From Agreia sp. Leaf210 (GTDB lineage Bacteria; Actinomycetota; Actinomycetes; Actinomycetales; Microbacteriaceae): a stretch of DNA of 64,000 bases. Both the position numbers and the translations under genes were made by a program. Under the pieces are notes generated by a model that saw only the letters and a list, made by a program, of their open reading frames with translations, was not told where the DNA came from and searched no databases. The stretch lies in NCBI RefSeq assembly GCF_001421485.1, contig NZ_LMKK01000003.1, forward strand, positions 310,001-374,000, read 5' to 3'. Below, piece after piece: positions 33,248 to 43,320 of the stretch. How positions within the stretch are numbered: the stretch's first letter is position 1; each line of letters opens with the position of its first letter.

Positions 33248-35494
33248 GTGACTGACGTCAATCTCCGCGCCCCGGGCGCGGATACCCCCACAGCTCTCGC
33301 CGGCCTCAAGGTCGCGGAGCTTCAGGCCCTCGCCCAGTCCCTCGGCATCAACGGTGCCGCCAGACTCCGCAAGGGAGAACTGGTGCAGGCGATCGCCGAC
33401 CGCCAGGCATCCGACTCCGCCGCACCGGCGACGACCGCAGAAGACCTCGCCGTCTCCACCCCTGTCGAATCGTCGGCGGAGCAGCCGATGCTCGACGAGG
33501 TCTCGAACGACGCCGACGAGGCGCGCGAGGCCCCGGTCGACAACGGCACCGACGCCGCTCTGCTCGACGCCTTCGTCGCAGCGCCGCTGAACGACACCAT
33601 TCCCACTGACGAGGTCGCCGAGGCCGAGCGCCCGCAGATCGACACCTCTGCACCGCGTAAGCGTGCTCCCCGACGTGCCAAGTCCGTCGACGGCGCCGGC
33701 GCGGTCGAGTCCGAGTCTCGTGTCTCGGCCGTCTCCCACGTGAACGCGAAGAGCGAAGAGCTCTCCGCGCTGCTCCCACCCGTCACCCGCGGCCGCGCAG
33801 CTGACAAAGACGCCCGTGCCTCCGAATCGCGCACGGCCGACGACGCTCAGCCGAACGAGGCCGACGAGTCCCGCTCGGAGCAGCCTCGCGAGCAGGGCGG
33901 TCGTCAGGGCCGCAACCGCAACCGCAATCGCGATCGCGGTGGCAACCAAGACAAGCAGAACGCCGCCGAACAGCCCGCCGAGGCTCCGCAGAATACGGAC
34001 CGCGCCTCGTCCGACCGGGCCGCACGCGGTCAGGGCGACCGAGGTCAGGGCGAGAACGCCCAGAGCGGCCGCGGCGAGAACGGCCGCAATTCTCGAGCAC
34101 AAGACGACAACACCCAGAACGGTCGCGGTCAGAACGGCCGAAACCAGGGTGAGCGCACCCAGAACGATCGCGCCCAGAACGAGCGCCCGCAGAACGATCG
34201 CGGTGACTCGAACGGGCCCGCGCTCGACGACGAGGGTCGCGGCGATCGCAGTGCGCGCAACCGCTACCGCGACCGCAAGCGTCGCGGACAGACGGGCAAC
34301 GACGAGCTCGAGCCCGAGATCAGCGAAGACGACGTCCTGATTCCGGTGGCCGGAATCCTCGACATCCTCGACAACTACGCCTTCGTTCGCACCAGCGGCT
34401 ATCTGCCCGGCAACAACGATGTCTACGTCTCTCTCGGTCAGGTCAAGAAGTACAACCTGCGCAAGGGCGACGCGGTCGTGGGGTCGATCCGCCAGCCGCG
34501 CGAGGGCGACGGCAACGGGCGCCAGAAGTACAACGCGATCGTCAAGATCGAGTCCATCAACGGACTGCCCGTCGACGAAGCAGCGAACCGGGTCGAGTTC
34601 AACAAGCTCACCCCGCTCTACCCGCAGGAGCGTCTGCGCCTCGAGACCGAGCCTGGCAAGCTGACGCAGCGCATCATCGACCTCGTGGCCCCGATCGGAA
34701 AGGGCCAGCGAGGCCTGATCGTGGCGCCCCCGAAGGCCGGCAAGACGATCGTTCTGCAGCAGATCGCGAACGCCATCTCGACGAACAACCCCGAGGTCCA
34801 CCTCATGGTCGTTCTCGTCGACGAGCGCCCCGAAGAGGTCACCGACATGCAGCGCACGGTCAAGGGTGAGGTCATCGCCTCCACCTTCGATCGCCCTGCC
34901 GAAGACCACACCACGGTTGCCGAGCTCGCCATCGAGCGCGCCAAGCGCCTGGTCGAACTGGGTCACGACGTCGTCGTGCTGCTCGATTCGATCACTCGAC
35001 TGGGCCGCGCGTACAACCTGGCCTCGCCCGCATCCGGCCGCATCCTGTCCGGCGGCGTCGACGCGTCGGCGCTCTACCCGCCCAAGCGCTTCTTCGGTGC
35101 GGCACGCAATATCGAGAACGGCGGATCGCTGACCATCCTCGCAACCGCTCTCGTCGAGACCGGGTCGAAGATGGACGAGGTGATCTTCGAGGAGTTCAAG
35201 GGCACCGGCAACAGTGAGCTGCGTCTGTCGCGGCAGCTCGCCGACAAGCGCATCTTCCCGGCCGTCGATGTCAACGCATCCTCGACGCGTCGCGAAGAGC
35301 TGTTGATGGGCGTCGACGAGACCAAGATCACCTGGAAGCTGCGTCGCGCCCTCGCCGGTGTCGACCAGCAACAGGCGCTCGAGATCGTGCTGGGCCGGCT
35401 CAAGGAGACGACGTCGAACGTCGAATTCCTCATGCAGGTGCAGAAGACGATGCCGGCTCCGACAGGTCACAACGGACGCGACCTGGAGAAGTAG
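33248..35494 (+). CDS. rho: Transcription termination factor Rho
   Basis: A 748-residue RNA-dependent ATPase helicase that ends transcripts. It has an N-terminal SAP-like helix pair (LAGLKVAELQALAQSLGI) and an acidic/Ala-rich stretch. A disordered insertion at about residues 214-350, very rich in Asn, Arg, Gln, Asp and Gly, precedes the RNA-binding cold-shock domain and the RecA-like motor. The Walker A motif is APPKAGKT with Lys499-Thr500. E. coli Rho is 419 residues; the insertion is typical of actinobacteria. GTG 33248 is chosen; a GTG at 33227 lies within the ribosome site. Confidence 0.96.
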   Translation: MTDVNLRAPGADTPTALAGLKVAELQALAQSLGINGAARLRKGELVQAIADRQASDSAAPATTAEDLAVSTPVESSAEQPMLDEVSNDADEAREAPVDNGTDAALLDAFVAAPLNDTIPTDEVAEAERPQIDTSAPRKRAPRRAKSVDGAGAVESESRVSAVSHVNAKSEELSALLPPVTRGRAADKDARASESRTADDAQPNEADESRSEQPREQGGRQGRNRNRNRDRGGNQDKQNAAEQPAEAPQNTDRASSDRAARGQGDRGQGENAQSGRGENGRNSRAQDDNTQNGRGQNGRNQGERTQNDRAQNERPQNDRGDSNGPALDDEGRGDRSARNRYRDRKRRGQTGNDELEPEISEDDVLIPVAGILDILDNYAFVRTSGYLPGNNDVYVSLGQVKKYNLRKGDAVVGSIRQPREGDGNGRQKYNAIVKIESINGLPVDEAANRVEFNKLTPLYPQERLRLETEPGKLTQRIIDLVAPIGKGQRGLIVAPPKAGKTIVLQQIANAISTNNPEVHLMVVLVDERPEEVTDMQRTVKGEVIASTFDRPAEDHTTVAELAIERAKRLVELGHDVVVLLDSITRLGRAYNLASPASGRILSGGVDASALYPPKRFFGAARNIENGGSLTILATALVETGSKMDEVIFEEFKGTGNSELRLSRQLADKRIFPAVDVNASSTRREELLMGVDETKITWKLRRALAGVDQQQALEIVLGRLKETTSNVEFLMQVQKTMPAPTGHNGRDLEK
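33889..34295 (+). repeat. Degenerate repeat tract inside rho (QN-x-R-rich)
   Basis: Within rho the coding sequence repeats short units that translate as QNGRGQN, QNDRAQN, QNERPQN and GENAQSGRGEN, plus NRNRNRDR. At the DNA level the unit CAGAACG followed by RNCGC recurs many times between about 34070 and 34205. It is a low-complexity coding repeat, likely to vary in copy number between strains. Confidence 0.7.
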
Positions 35495-35497
35495 GAC

Positions 35498-36580
35498 ATG
35501 TTCGAGTCAGTCGAAACACTGCTGACCGAGCATGACGAGTTGCAGGAGCAGCTCGCCGATCCCGCGTTGCACTCGGATCCCGCTCGGTCGAAGAAGGTCA
35601 ACCGCCGCTACGCGGAGCTCAGCCGCATCATCGCCGCGTATCGCCAGTGGCAGCAGCTCGAGAGCGATCTCGCGGCCGCTCAGGAGATGGCGGAAGAGGA
35701 CGCTTCTTTCGCAGAAGAGGTGCCCGGGATCACGGCTGACCTCGCGGTGGCCGAGGAGAGACTTCGTCGACTTCTGATTCCGCGCGACCCCAACGACGGT
35801 CGTGACGTCATCATGGAGATCAAGATGGGCGAGGGCGGCGCCGAATCGGCGCTGTTCGCGGCCGACCTCCTGCGCATGTACCTGCACTATGCAGAGAGCA
35901 AGAAGTGGAAGACCGAGATCATCGAGCAGACCTCGAGCGACCTCGGCGGCATCAAAGACGTGCAACTCGCCATCAAGGGCTCTTCGTCGGATCCCGCGCA
36001 GGGAGTGTGGGCGCATCTCAAGTACGAGGGAGGCGTTCACCGCGTCCAGCGGGTTCCCGCGACCGAGTCGCAGGGACGCATCCACACGTCGGCAGCCGGG
36101 GTGCTCGTCTTCCCCGAGGTCGACGAACCCGAAGAGGTCGAGATCAGCCCGAACGACCTGAAGATCGATGTCTATCGTTCCTCCGGCCCCGGCGGGCAGT
36201 CGGTCAACACCACCGACTCTGCCGTGCGCATCACCCACCTTCCCACCGGAATCGTGGTGGCGATGCAGAACGAGAAGAGCCAGCTGCAGAACCGCGAGGC
36301 CGGTATGCGGGTTCTGAGAGCGCGCGTTCTCGCCCGCCAGCAGGAGGAGATCGACGCGGCGGCGTCCGTCGTTCGCAAGAGCCAGATCCGCACGATGGAT
36401 CGGTCCGAACGAATCCGAACGTACAACTTTCCCGAGAACCGCATCGCGGATCACCGCACGGGATATAAGGCGTACAACCTTGACGGTGTCATGAACGGAG
36501 CCCTCGAGCCCGTCATCGAGTCGTGTATCGCCGCCGACGAAGAAGCTCGTCTGCAGGAGCTCGGGGGAGCGGCCGACTGA
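35498..36580 (+). CDS. prfA: Peptide chain release factor 1
   Basis: A 360-residue class-I release factor that reads UAA and UAG stop codons. The peptide anticodon PAT is at residues 187-189 and the catalytic GGQ at 232-234 ([17 protein letters not shown]). The length equals that of the family. It begins 3 nt after rho. In Mycobacterium rpmE lies between rho and prfA; it is absent here. The stop overlaps the prmC ATG (TGATG). Confidence 0.97.
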   Translation: MFESVETLLTEHDELQEQLADPALHSDPARSKKVNRRYAELSRIIAAYRQWQQLESDLAAAQEMAEEDASFAEEVPGITADLAVAEERLRRLLIPRDPNDGRDVIMEIKMGEGGAESALFAADLLRMYLHYAESKKWKTEIIEQTSSDLGGIKDVQLAIKGSSSDPAQGVWAHLKYEGGVHRVQRVPATESQGRIHTSAAGVLVFPEVDEPEEVEISPNDLKIDVYRSSGPGGQSVNTTDSAVRITHLPTGIVVAMQNEKSQLQNREAGMRVLRARVLARQQEEIDAAASVVRKSQIRTMDRSERIRTYNFPENRIADHRTGYKAYNLDGVMNGALEPVIESCIAADEEARLQELGGAAD

Positions 36581-37491
36581 TGAGCGCGGTCGTCCTCGAA
36601 CCGACAGGAACGCTCAGGCCTCCCACGGTCAGAAGCCTGTTGGAGCACGGTGTCGCCGTGCTCTCCCGCAGCGGTATCGCGGATGCGCAGGTCGATGCCG
36701 AACTCCTCGTGGGTTTCGTTCTCGGAGCGAGCCGTGGCCAGGTACAGGCCATGACGATCACCGACAAGACGCTCGCCGTCGAAGATGCGGTCGCGATCAG
36801 CGAGGCGATCGAGCGTCGCGCCGCGAGAGAACCGTTGCAGCACATCACTGGCGTGGCGTGGTTCCGCAACCTCGAGCTCGAGGTCGGCCCCGGAGTGTTC
36901 GTCCCGCGTCCAGAGACCGAATTCGTGGCCGGCCTGGCCATCGATTCCCTCCGTTCGATCGTCATAGATCCTCGTCGTGAAGACGGTCCCATAGCGGTCG
37001 ACCTCGGAACGGGAAGCGGTGCGATCGCGCTGTCGCTCGCAACGGAGGTCCCTCATGCGCAAGTCGTGGCCGTAGAGAACAGCTCGGCCGCGTTCGTATG
37101 GACCAAACAGAACTTCCGTCGTGTCGACGCACCGAACGCTCGACTGGTCTTCATCGATCTCGTCGACGCGGTGCCGGAGCTCGACGGCCGGGTCTCGGTC
37201 GTCGTGTCCAATCCGCCGTACATCCCGGCACAGGCGATTCCCCGAGATCCCGAAGTGCGTCTCTTCGACCCTGAGCACGCGCTCTACGGCGGAGAAGACG
37301 GTCTCGATGTGGTCAGGAACGTCTCGCGCACGGGTCTCCGCTTGCTGCACTCGGGCGGTGTGCTGGTGATCGAACACGGCGAACTGCAGGGCGCCGAGAT
37401 CAGGCGACTGCTGGATGCCGACGGCTGGCACGCCACCGCCACCCACCGCGACCTCACGGGGCGAGACCGGGCGACGACCGCCCTGCGCTGA
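36580..37491 (+). CDS. prmC: Release factor glutamine methyltransferase
   Basis: A 303-residue SAM-dependent methyltransferase that methylates the GGQ glutamine of release factors. It has an N-terminal helical domain, the SAM motif VDLGTGSGAIALSLA, and the catalytic NPPY at residues 211-214 (VVSNPPYIPAQ). The start ATG overlaps the prfA stop by 1 nt, so the enzyme is coupled to its substrate. Its end forms part of a 7-bp hairpin. Confidence 0.95.
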   Translation: MSAVVLEPTGTLRPPTVRSLLEHGVAVLSRSGIADAQVDAELLVGFVLGASRGQVQAMTITDKTLAVEDAVAISEAIERRAAREPLQHITGVAWFRNLELEVGPGVFVPRPETEFVAGLAIDSLRSIVIDPRREDGPIAVDLGTGSGAIALSLATEVPHAQVVAVENSSAAFVWTKQNFRRVDAPNARLVFIDLVDAVPELDGRVSVVVSNPPYIPAQAIPRDPEVRLFDPEHALYGGEDGLDVVRNVSRTGLRLLHSGGVLVIEHGELQGAEIRRLLDADGWHATATHRDLTGRDRATTALR

Positions 37492-37499
37492 TAGCGCAG
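37483..37499 (+). terminator. Possible U-poor hairpin terminator after prmC
   Basis: CTGCGCT-GAT-AGCGCAG is a perfect 7-bp stem with a 3-base loop spanning the prmC stop codon. No T-run follows, so it is not a classical intrinsic terminator, but U-poor hairpins occur at actinobacterial gene ends. A TATGCT hexamer at 37501-37506 directly after it could start transcription of the next gene. Confidence 0.4.
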
Positions 37500-37556
37500 C
37501 TATGCTTGGTCGGCGGCATTCCACCGGACGCCGTCCCTCGATTATCAGGAGTGATC

Positions 37557-37748
37557 ATGGAACCGATCAGCGCAACTCTCGGAAGCATCGTGCTGTTCGT
37601 CATCTTCGTGGCGACCGTCATCTCCATCGTGCGGAATCCGAATCACGGCTTCATCGGCAAACTGGTCTGGTTCATCGTCGTCCTGCTCACGTCTGTGATC
37701 GGATCGATTCTCTGGCTGCTGTTCGGTCGCGGCAAGGTCAGTCGGTAA
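37557..37748 (+). CDS. Small two-helix membrane protein, PLDc_N-like
   Basis: A 63-residue protein with two hydrophobic helices (IVLFVIFVATVISIV and KLVWFIVVLLTSVIGSILWLL) and a basic end GRGKVSR. The helix-turn with a W..L.FGRG ending matches the phospholipase D N-terminal (PLDc_N) domain found as short stand-alone proteins in actinobacteria. Function unknown. AGGAGTG lies 4-6 nt before ATG 37557, a good ribosome site. Transcription may begin at TATGCT 37501. Confidence 0.72.
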   Translation: MEPISATLGSIVLFVIFVATVISIVRNPNHGFIGKLVWFIVVLLTSVIGSILWLLFGRGKVSR

Positions 37749-37770
37749 AGACCCGGCGAGACCGAACACG

Positions 37771-39033
37771 ATGTCGAGAGCCGACGCCGCAATCGAGACG
37801 ACGGCCCGCCGTGCTCCTCTCATCGGAGCGTTGACGGGGATCCGCGCCCTGGCGGCGTTCTGGGTCTTCCTCAGGCACTTCCGCACGGAGATCGTCGACG
37901 CCCTCGGACCAGGACCCTTCACCCAGTTCGTCATCCACCTGTCTTCGGCCGGATACCTCGGCGTGGACCTGTTCTTCATCCTCAGCGGATTCATTCTCAC
38001 CTACACGCACCTGTCGACCATGACGCGTCGATACAGCTGGCGCACCGCCGTCGGATTCCTTTGGCTGCGGCTGGCACGTGTGTGGCCGCTGACCGCATTC
38101 GTACTCATGCTGTTCGGGGCATATTTCATCTTCCAAGCTCTGACGTCCGGAGATCCATCGTTCCTCGCCCAGGCGGATCCCGGCCGGCTCCTGATGCACC
38201 TGACACTGCTGAACGGCTGGTTCCCGTCGACGCTCGACTGGAACGGGGTCGATTGGTCCGTGAGTGCAGAGTGGATGGCCTATCTCACGTTCGCAGTGGG
38301 GGTCGTCGTACTGGCTCGGTTCGCCGCCGTCGCGTCCCGACGCGTGATGATCACCCTGATCGTGCTTCTCATGCTGCCCGTCCTCGTCGTCGGGATCAGC
38401 ATGCAGGACGACACCATCTTCTTATTCGCGAACGACAGCTACGTGACGGCCGCGGGCGTCCTACCGATCCGAGTCCTCGGCGAGTTCTGGATCGGGGCCG
38501 TTCTCTCGCTGCTCCTGCGCCGCTATCTCGGAGAGGCGTCCGACGCGCCCAGATCCAATCGCTTTCGGAGCCTTCCGCTCGCCACGGTGTCGGCCGTGGC
38601 CGCTGTCGCCGTTCTCCTCGTTGTGGCCTACAACGACCCGCTTCACAACATGCGCGCGGGTCAGCAGGAGTTCCACCAGGGCATCGACATGATCGCCCCG
38701 TCTGAGTCGATCATCGTGCTCCCGTTCCTCGTCCTCCTGATCGCTTCTCTGGCGATCTGCCCTCGGGACCCTCTCTCCAGACTGCTCTCGACGAGGCCGT
38801 TCCTCCTCGCCGGCCGGGCGTCGTTCGCCTTCTATCTGGTGCACCCTCTCGTCATCGGTGCGGGACTTCTGGCTGCGGCGAAGTTGCACGCCGAGTCGGG
38901 GCCAGCGCTTGTGGCAGTCGGAGTGGCGACGGCCGCCGCGGCGTGGCTCTGCGCCTGGGTCCTCTGGAGGTTCATCGAGGAGCCGTCTCGAAAACTGCTG
39001 CGCCGGATGCTCCCTCCGAGCGTCATTGTCTGA
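37771..39033 (+). CDS. Acyltransferase 3 (OafA-like) membrane protein
   Basis: A 420-residue integral membrane O-acyltransferase of family 3. The N-terminal TGIRALAAFWVFLRHF carries the conserved Arg and His, SAGYLGVDLFFILSGFIL follows, and later helices end with ASFAFYLVHPLVIGAG. The C-terminal basic tail is cytoplasmic. Such proteins add acetyl or other acyl groups to surface polysaccharide. It sits just upstream of tsaC and the WecA/TagO-like transferase, so it may decorate a glycan made from that lipid-linked intermediate. It starts 22 nt after the small membrane gene. Confidence 0.85.
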   Translation: MSRADAAIETTARRAPLIGALTGIRALAAFWVFLRHFRTEIVDALGPGPFTQFVIHLSSAGYLGVDLFFILSGFILTYTHLSTMTRRYSWRTAVGFLWLRLARVWPLTAFVLMLFGAYFIFQALTSGDPSFLAQADPGRLLMHLTLLNGWFPSTLDWNGVDWSVSAEWMAYLTFAVGVVVLARFAAVASRRVMITLIVLLMLPVLVVGISMQDDTIFLFANDSYVTAAGVLPIRVLGEFWIGAVLSLLLRRYLGEASDAPRSNRFRSLPLATVSAVAAVAVLLVVAYNDPLHNMRAGQQEFHQGIDMIAPSESIIVLPFLVLLIASLAICPRDPLSRLLSTRPFLLAGRASFAFYLVHPLVIGAGLLAAAKLHAESGPALVAVGVATAAAAWLCAWVLWRFIEEPSRKLLRRMLPPSVIV

Positions 39034-39068
39034 ATGCTCAGGGCCCACGCACTATCATTGGGGTCGAT

Positions 39069-39743
39069 ATGGCTGCCCTCTATGACTGCTCGGTTCCGTC
39101 CGAGCTCCTGACGGGAATGCGACTGGCCCGCGCCGCTATCGGCCGCGGTGCCCTCGTCGTCATTCCGACGGACACGGTGTACGGCATCGCCGCGGACGCC
39201 TTCAATCCGACGGCCGTGCAGGCTCTCCTCGACGCCAAGGGCCGCACGCGTAGCTCGCCGCCGCCGGTTCTCGTACCCGGTGTCGCCACGCTCGACGCCC
39301 TGGCCGAGACGGTGAGCCAGCCCGTGCGCGACCTCGTCGATGCGTTCTGGCCCGGCGGGCTCACGATCATCGTTCCTGCGCGGTCCTCGCTCGCCTGGGA
39401 TCTCGGCGAGACCCGAGGAACCGTGGCTCTGCGACAGCCTTCCGATCCGATCGCCCTCGAGTTGCTCACCGAAGTGGGCCCGTTGGCCGTGTCGTCGGCC
39501 AACCTCACCGGCGAGCCGGCGGCGACCACCGCATCCCTCGCTCTCGAGAGCCTCGGCGACAGCGTCGACGTGTATCTCGACGGCGGCGCTACCGAAACCG
39601 TCACGTCGACCATCGTCGATGCGAGCACGTTCGGCGTCGACGGTGCGATCCGGATCGTGCGTCACGGGGCGGTGTCCGAAGAACAGCTGCGGTCGATTCT
39701 GGGAGACGTGCTCGTGGTTCCAGACGAGCAACCGAACGGCTGA
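39069..39743 (+). CDS. tsaC: L-threonylcarbamoyladenylate synthase (Sua5/YrdC/YwlC)
   Basis: A 224-residue YrdC-fold protein that makes threonylcarbamoyl-AMP for the t6A modification at position 37 of ANN-reading tRNAs. It has VVIPTDTVYGIAADAF at the N terminus, KGRTRSSPPPVLV for the KxRxxxxP nucleotide motif, and SSANLTGEPA later. It lacks the extra Sua5 C-terminal domain. In the motif the residue after KGR is Thr-Arg-Ser-Ser rather than the frequent Pxxxxx. TATCAT at 39053 is 10 nt before the start. Confidence 0.9.
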   Translation: MAALYDCSVPSELLTGMRLARAAIGRGALVVIPTDTVYGIAADAFNPTAVQALLDAKGRTRSSPPPVLVPGVATLDALAETVSQPVRDLVDAFWPGGLTIIVPARSSLAWDLGETRGTVALRQPSDPIALELLTEVGPLAVSSANLTGEPAATTASLALESLGDSVDVYLDGGATETVTSTIVDASTFGVDGAIRIVRHGAVSEEQLRSILGDVLVVPDEQPNG

Positions 39744-39746
39744 TCG

Positions 39747-40961
39747 GTGCGGATCTATCTGCTCGTCGCCGCCATCTCGGCCGTCGTCACGTTCGGGTTG
39801 GCGCTCGTCGTGTACAAGCTGAGTCATCGGTTCAGGCTCTATCCGAAGATCCGCGAACGAGATGTGCACACCCGGCCGACACCACGGTTGGGCGGTGTCG
39901 CCATGTTCATCGGTATGGTCGTGGCGTTCGCCGTGGCCTCACAGGTCGACGGTTTCCGTTTGGTCTTCGTCAATCCGGGGCCGGTCTTCGCCATTCTGGG
40001 CGCGGCCCTGATCATCGTGGTGATCGGGGTCATCGATGACCTCATCGACCTCGACTGGACCATCAAGCTCGCAGGGCAGATCATTGCGGCGTGGCTGCTG
40101 GTATGGCAGGGCGTCGCCATCGTGTCACTACCGATCGCGGGCACGCTCGCCGTCGGCTCCGGCGTCATGTCGCTGATCATCAGTCTGTTCGCTGTCGTGC
40201 TCGTGATGAACGCCATCAACTTCATCGACGGTCTCGACGGGCTCGTGGCGGGTGTCTGCCTCATCGCAAACGGCGTCTTCTTCCTCTACACGTTCCTGCT
40301 CATCCAAGAAGGGTCGGCGACCGACTACTTCAACCTGGCGGCGCTCATCTCCGCGATTCTCATCGGCGCCTGCGCAGGCTTCCTTCCATTGAACTGGCAC
40401 CCGGCGAAGCTGTTCATGGGCGACGCCGGCGCGATGCTCGTCGGTCTGCTGATGGCGACGAGTGCCATCGCGGTCACGGGAGTGATCGACCCGGCAACCC
40501 TCGGACGACGCGAGCTGCTTCCCGCGTTCATCCCGATCCTGCTTCCGTTCGCCATTCTCGTGCTTCCCCTGCTCGACTTCGGGCTCGCGGTCTTCCGTCG
40601 TCTCCGTGCGGGCAAGAGTCCGTTCAGTGCGGATCGAAAGCACCTCCACCACAGACTGCTCGACATGGGTCACTCGCACTTTCACGCGGTTCTCATCTTC
40701 TATGCGTGGACGGCCGTCGTGTCCATCGGCTGTCTGCTGTTCTTCCTCGTGCCGACCGGCTACGCGGTCGTATTCCTTCTGGTCGGCCTCGTGGTCTGCA
40801 CCGTTCTGACCCTGGCGCCCCTGAGCCGGCGCAAGGTCGTCGAGGCGACCGCTCAGTCGACCGAGGCAGAGAGTCCCGAGGCGTCGATGGCCGCGTCCCT
40901 CGATCCGCTCGACGCCGCATCCGAATCAGTCTCACCTCCTGCCGAAACGAAAGGCGCCTAG
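39747..40961 (+). CDS. MraY/WecA/TagO-family undecaprenyl-phosphate glycosyl-1-phosphate transferase
   Basis: A 404-residue polytopic membrane enzyme with about eleven helices. The family motifs are clear: TPRLGGVAMFIG, DDLIDLDW (the Mg-binding Asp pair), NFIDGLDGLVAG, and FMGDAGAMLVG, followed by the HLHHRLL loop. It transfers a sugar phosphate, probably GlcNAc-1-P, to undecaprenyl phosphate to start surface-glycan synthesis. The cognate gene before atp in Mycobacterium is rfe/wecA. A variable Ala/Ser-rich tail of 45 residues follows the last helix. GTG starts 3 nt after tsaC. Confidence 0.9.
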   Translation: MRIYLLVAAISAVVTFGLALVVYKLSHRFRLYPKIRERDVHTRPTPRLGGVAMFIGMVVAFAVASQVDGFRLVFVNPGPVFAILGAALIIVVIGVIDDLIDLDWTIKLAGQIIAAWLLVWQGVAIVSLPIAGTLAVGSGVMSLIISLFAVVLVMNAINFIDGLDGLVAGVCLIANGVFFLYTFLLIQEGSATDYFNLAALISAILIGACAGFLPLNWHPAKLFMGDAGAMLVGLLMATSAIAVTGVIDPATLGRRELLPAFIPILLPFAILVLPLLDFGLAVFRRLRAGKSPFSADRKHLHHRLLDMGHSHFHAVLIFYAWTAVVSIGCLLFFLVPTGYAVVFLLVGLVVCTVLTLAPLSRRKVVEATAQSTEAESPEASMAASLDPLDAASESVSPPAETKGA

Positions 40962-40962
40962 C

Positions 40963-41436
40963 GTGTCGACCCCCAGCCCCCGTGTCACCTCAGCCGCCAC
41001 CGGATCATCCGCGCGGCCCGTCTTCGTGCGCATCCTCAAATGGGGCGGGCTGCTGGCCCTCGCCATCGCGGTGATCGGGGGAGTGGCGGGTTACCTCGTC
41101 GACGCGGAGCGGGGCCTGGTGAGCGCCCTGGTGGGTACGGCGATGGCCATCCTCTTCACCGGTCTCACCGCCGCGTCTATCCTGGTCGCCAACCGGTTCT
41201 CGGGAACGGACTTCTTCACCGCCATCTTCTTCGCCGTGGTGATGGGCGCCTGGATCGTGAAGTTCGCGATCTTCCTCGTCCTCGTCTTCTTGCTGCGCGA
41301 TCAGCCCTGGATCAACCCGGTCGTGATGTTCCTGTGCATCATCGCGGGCGTACTCGGCTCACTCATCGTGGACGTCGTCGTGGTCGCTACATCCCGCATG
41401 AGCTATGCAAGCGACGTGAAGTTGCCGGGCGAGTAG
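40963..41436 (+). CDS. AtpI-like hypothetical membrane protein
   Basis: A 157-residue protein with four predicted hydrophobic helices (from about residue 24 to 140). Its position between the WecA-like gene and atpB equals that of the ATP synthase protein I or Rv1303-type gene in other actinobacteria. Such proteins may help c-ring assembly or Mg uptake. Sequence similarity alone is weak. The GTG start follows the WecA-like stop by 1 nt. Confidence 0.7.
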   Translation: MSTPSPRVTSAATGSSARPVFVRILKWGGLLALAIAVIGGVAGYLVDAERGLVSALVGTAMAILFTGLTAASILVANRFSGTDFFTAIFFAVVMGAWIVKFAIFLVLVFLLRDQPWINPVVMFLCIIAGVLGSLIVDVVVVATSRMSYASDVKLPGE

Positions 41437-41483
41437 GAATATGTCCGATCCGGCACATTCGGGTCGTCAATAGCCCTTCTCGA

Positions 41484-41514
41484 TTGGTCAGGGGCCCCTA
41501 ACTCTTGATAGGGT
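41484..41514 (+). promoter_or_regulatory. Candidate promoter of the atp operon
   Basis: The 186-base gap before atpB contains TTGGTC (41484-41489) and TAGGGT (41509-41514) with a 19-nt spacer, and TTGATA at 41505. This is the only AT-richer patch in the gap. The choice is tentative because the spacer is long. Confidence 0.3.
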
Positions 41515-41622
41515 TCATAAAGATCGTTCCGCTGCGTCACTCGGGTTTTCGCCCAGAAGCAGCACCCCCCATCATTCGTCGTCGCGAGAGCCTCGCTCCA
41601 CGCCCCGAACCAGGAGATAGCG

Positions 41623-42715
<1,093 letters not shown>

Positions 42716-42746
42716 TCCCGCTTCGCTCAAGAGATAGGAGGCTGGA

Positions 42747-43316
42747 ATGCTTCACGCAGTTCTAGCTGCCGCAGAGGAAACGGCCGAGACGACGAATCCG
42801 CTCATCCCAGAGATCTACGACATCGTCTGGTCACTGCTCTGCTTCGTCGTCATCCTGTTCTTCTTCTGGAGAATGGTGCTTCCTCGCGTCAAGACGATGC
42901 TCGACGAGCGTTCGGCTGCGATCGAGGGAAACATCGCCAAGGCAGACGCCGCCCAGGCCCAGGCCGAAGCAGCGCTCGAGCAGTACACGGCTCAGCTCGC
43001 GGAGGGTCGCGCCGAGGCCGGCAAGATCCGGGAGCAGGCTCGCGCCGACGCTCTCAAGATCGCTGCCGAGCTCAAGGAGCAGGCTCAGCTCGACGCTGCC
43101 CGCATTCAGGCACAGGCGACGAGCCAGATCGAAGCCGAGCGTCAGGCTGCGGTCGTGTCGCTGCGCGCCGAAGTGGGAAGCCTTGCTCTCGACCTCGCGT
43201 CGGGCGTCATCGGTGAGTCCGTCAAGGACGACGCCAAGGCTGCCGGTATCGTCGATCGCTTCCTCGCTGACCTCGAGGCGTCCGAGGCATCCGCCTCGTC
43301 CGCAGGAAACAAGTAA
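42747..43316 (+). CDS. atpF: ATP synthase F0 subunit b
   Basis: A 189-residue stator stalk subunit with one N-terminal membrane helix (about residues 24-45, IVWSLLCFVVILFFFWRMVLP). A long Ala/Glu/Gln-rich amphipathic helix with right-handed coiled-coil character follows. It links subunit a to delta. A strong AGGAGG lies before the ATG. Confidence 0.95.
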   Translation: MLHAVLAAAEETAETTNPLIPEIYDIVWSLLCFVVILFFFWRMVLPRVKTMLDERSAAIEGNIAKADAAQAQAEAALEQYTAQLAEGRAEAGKIREQARADALKIAAELKEQAQLDAARIQAQATSQIEAERQAAVVSLRAEVGSLALDLASGVIGESVKDDAKAAGIVDRFLADLEASEASASSAGNK

Positions 43317-43320
43317 GCAC

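Noticed and set aside
33889-34210. CRISPR-like array suspected from the short repeats
   Set aside because: The repeats are in frame within rho, degenerate, without unique spacers of constant length, and encode a low-complexity linker.
32840-35470. 876-codon open frame antisense to rho
   Set aside because: It is the complement of the Asn/Arg-rich rho repeats and conserved motor domain; the Ala/Val/Ile runs come from reading that repeat backwards. There is no family match or ribosome site, and rho is certain on the other strand.
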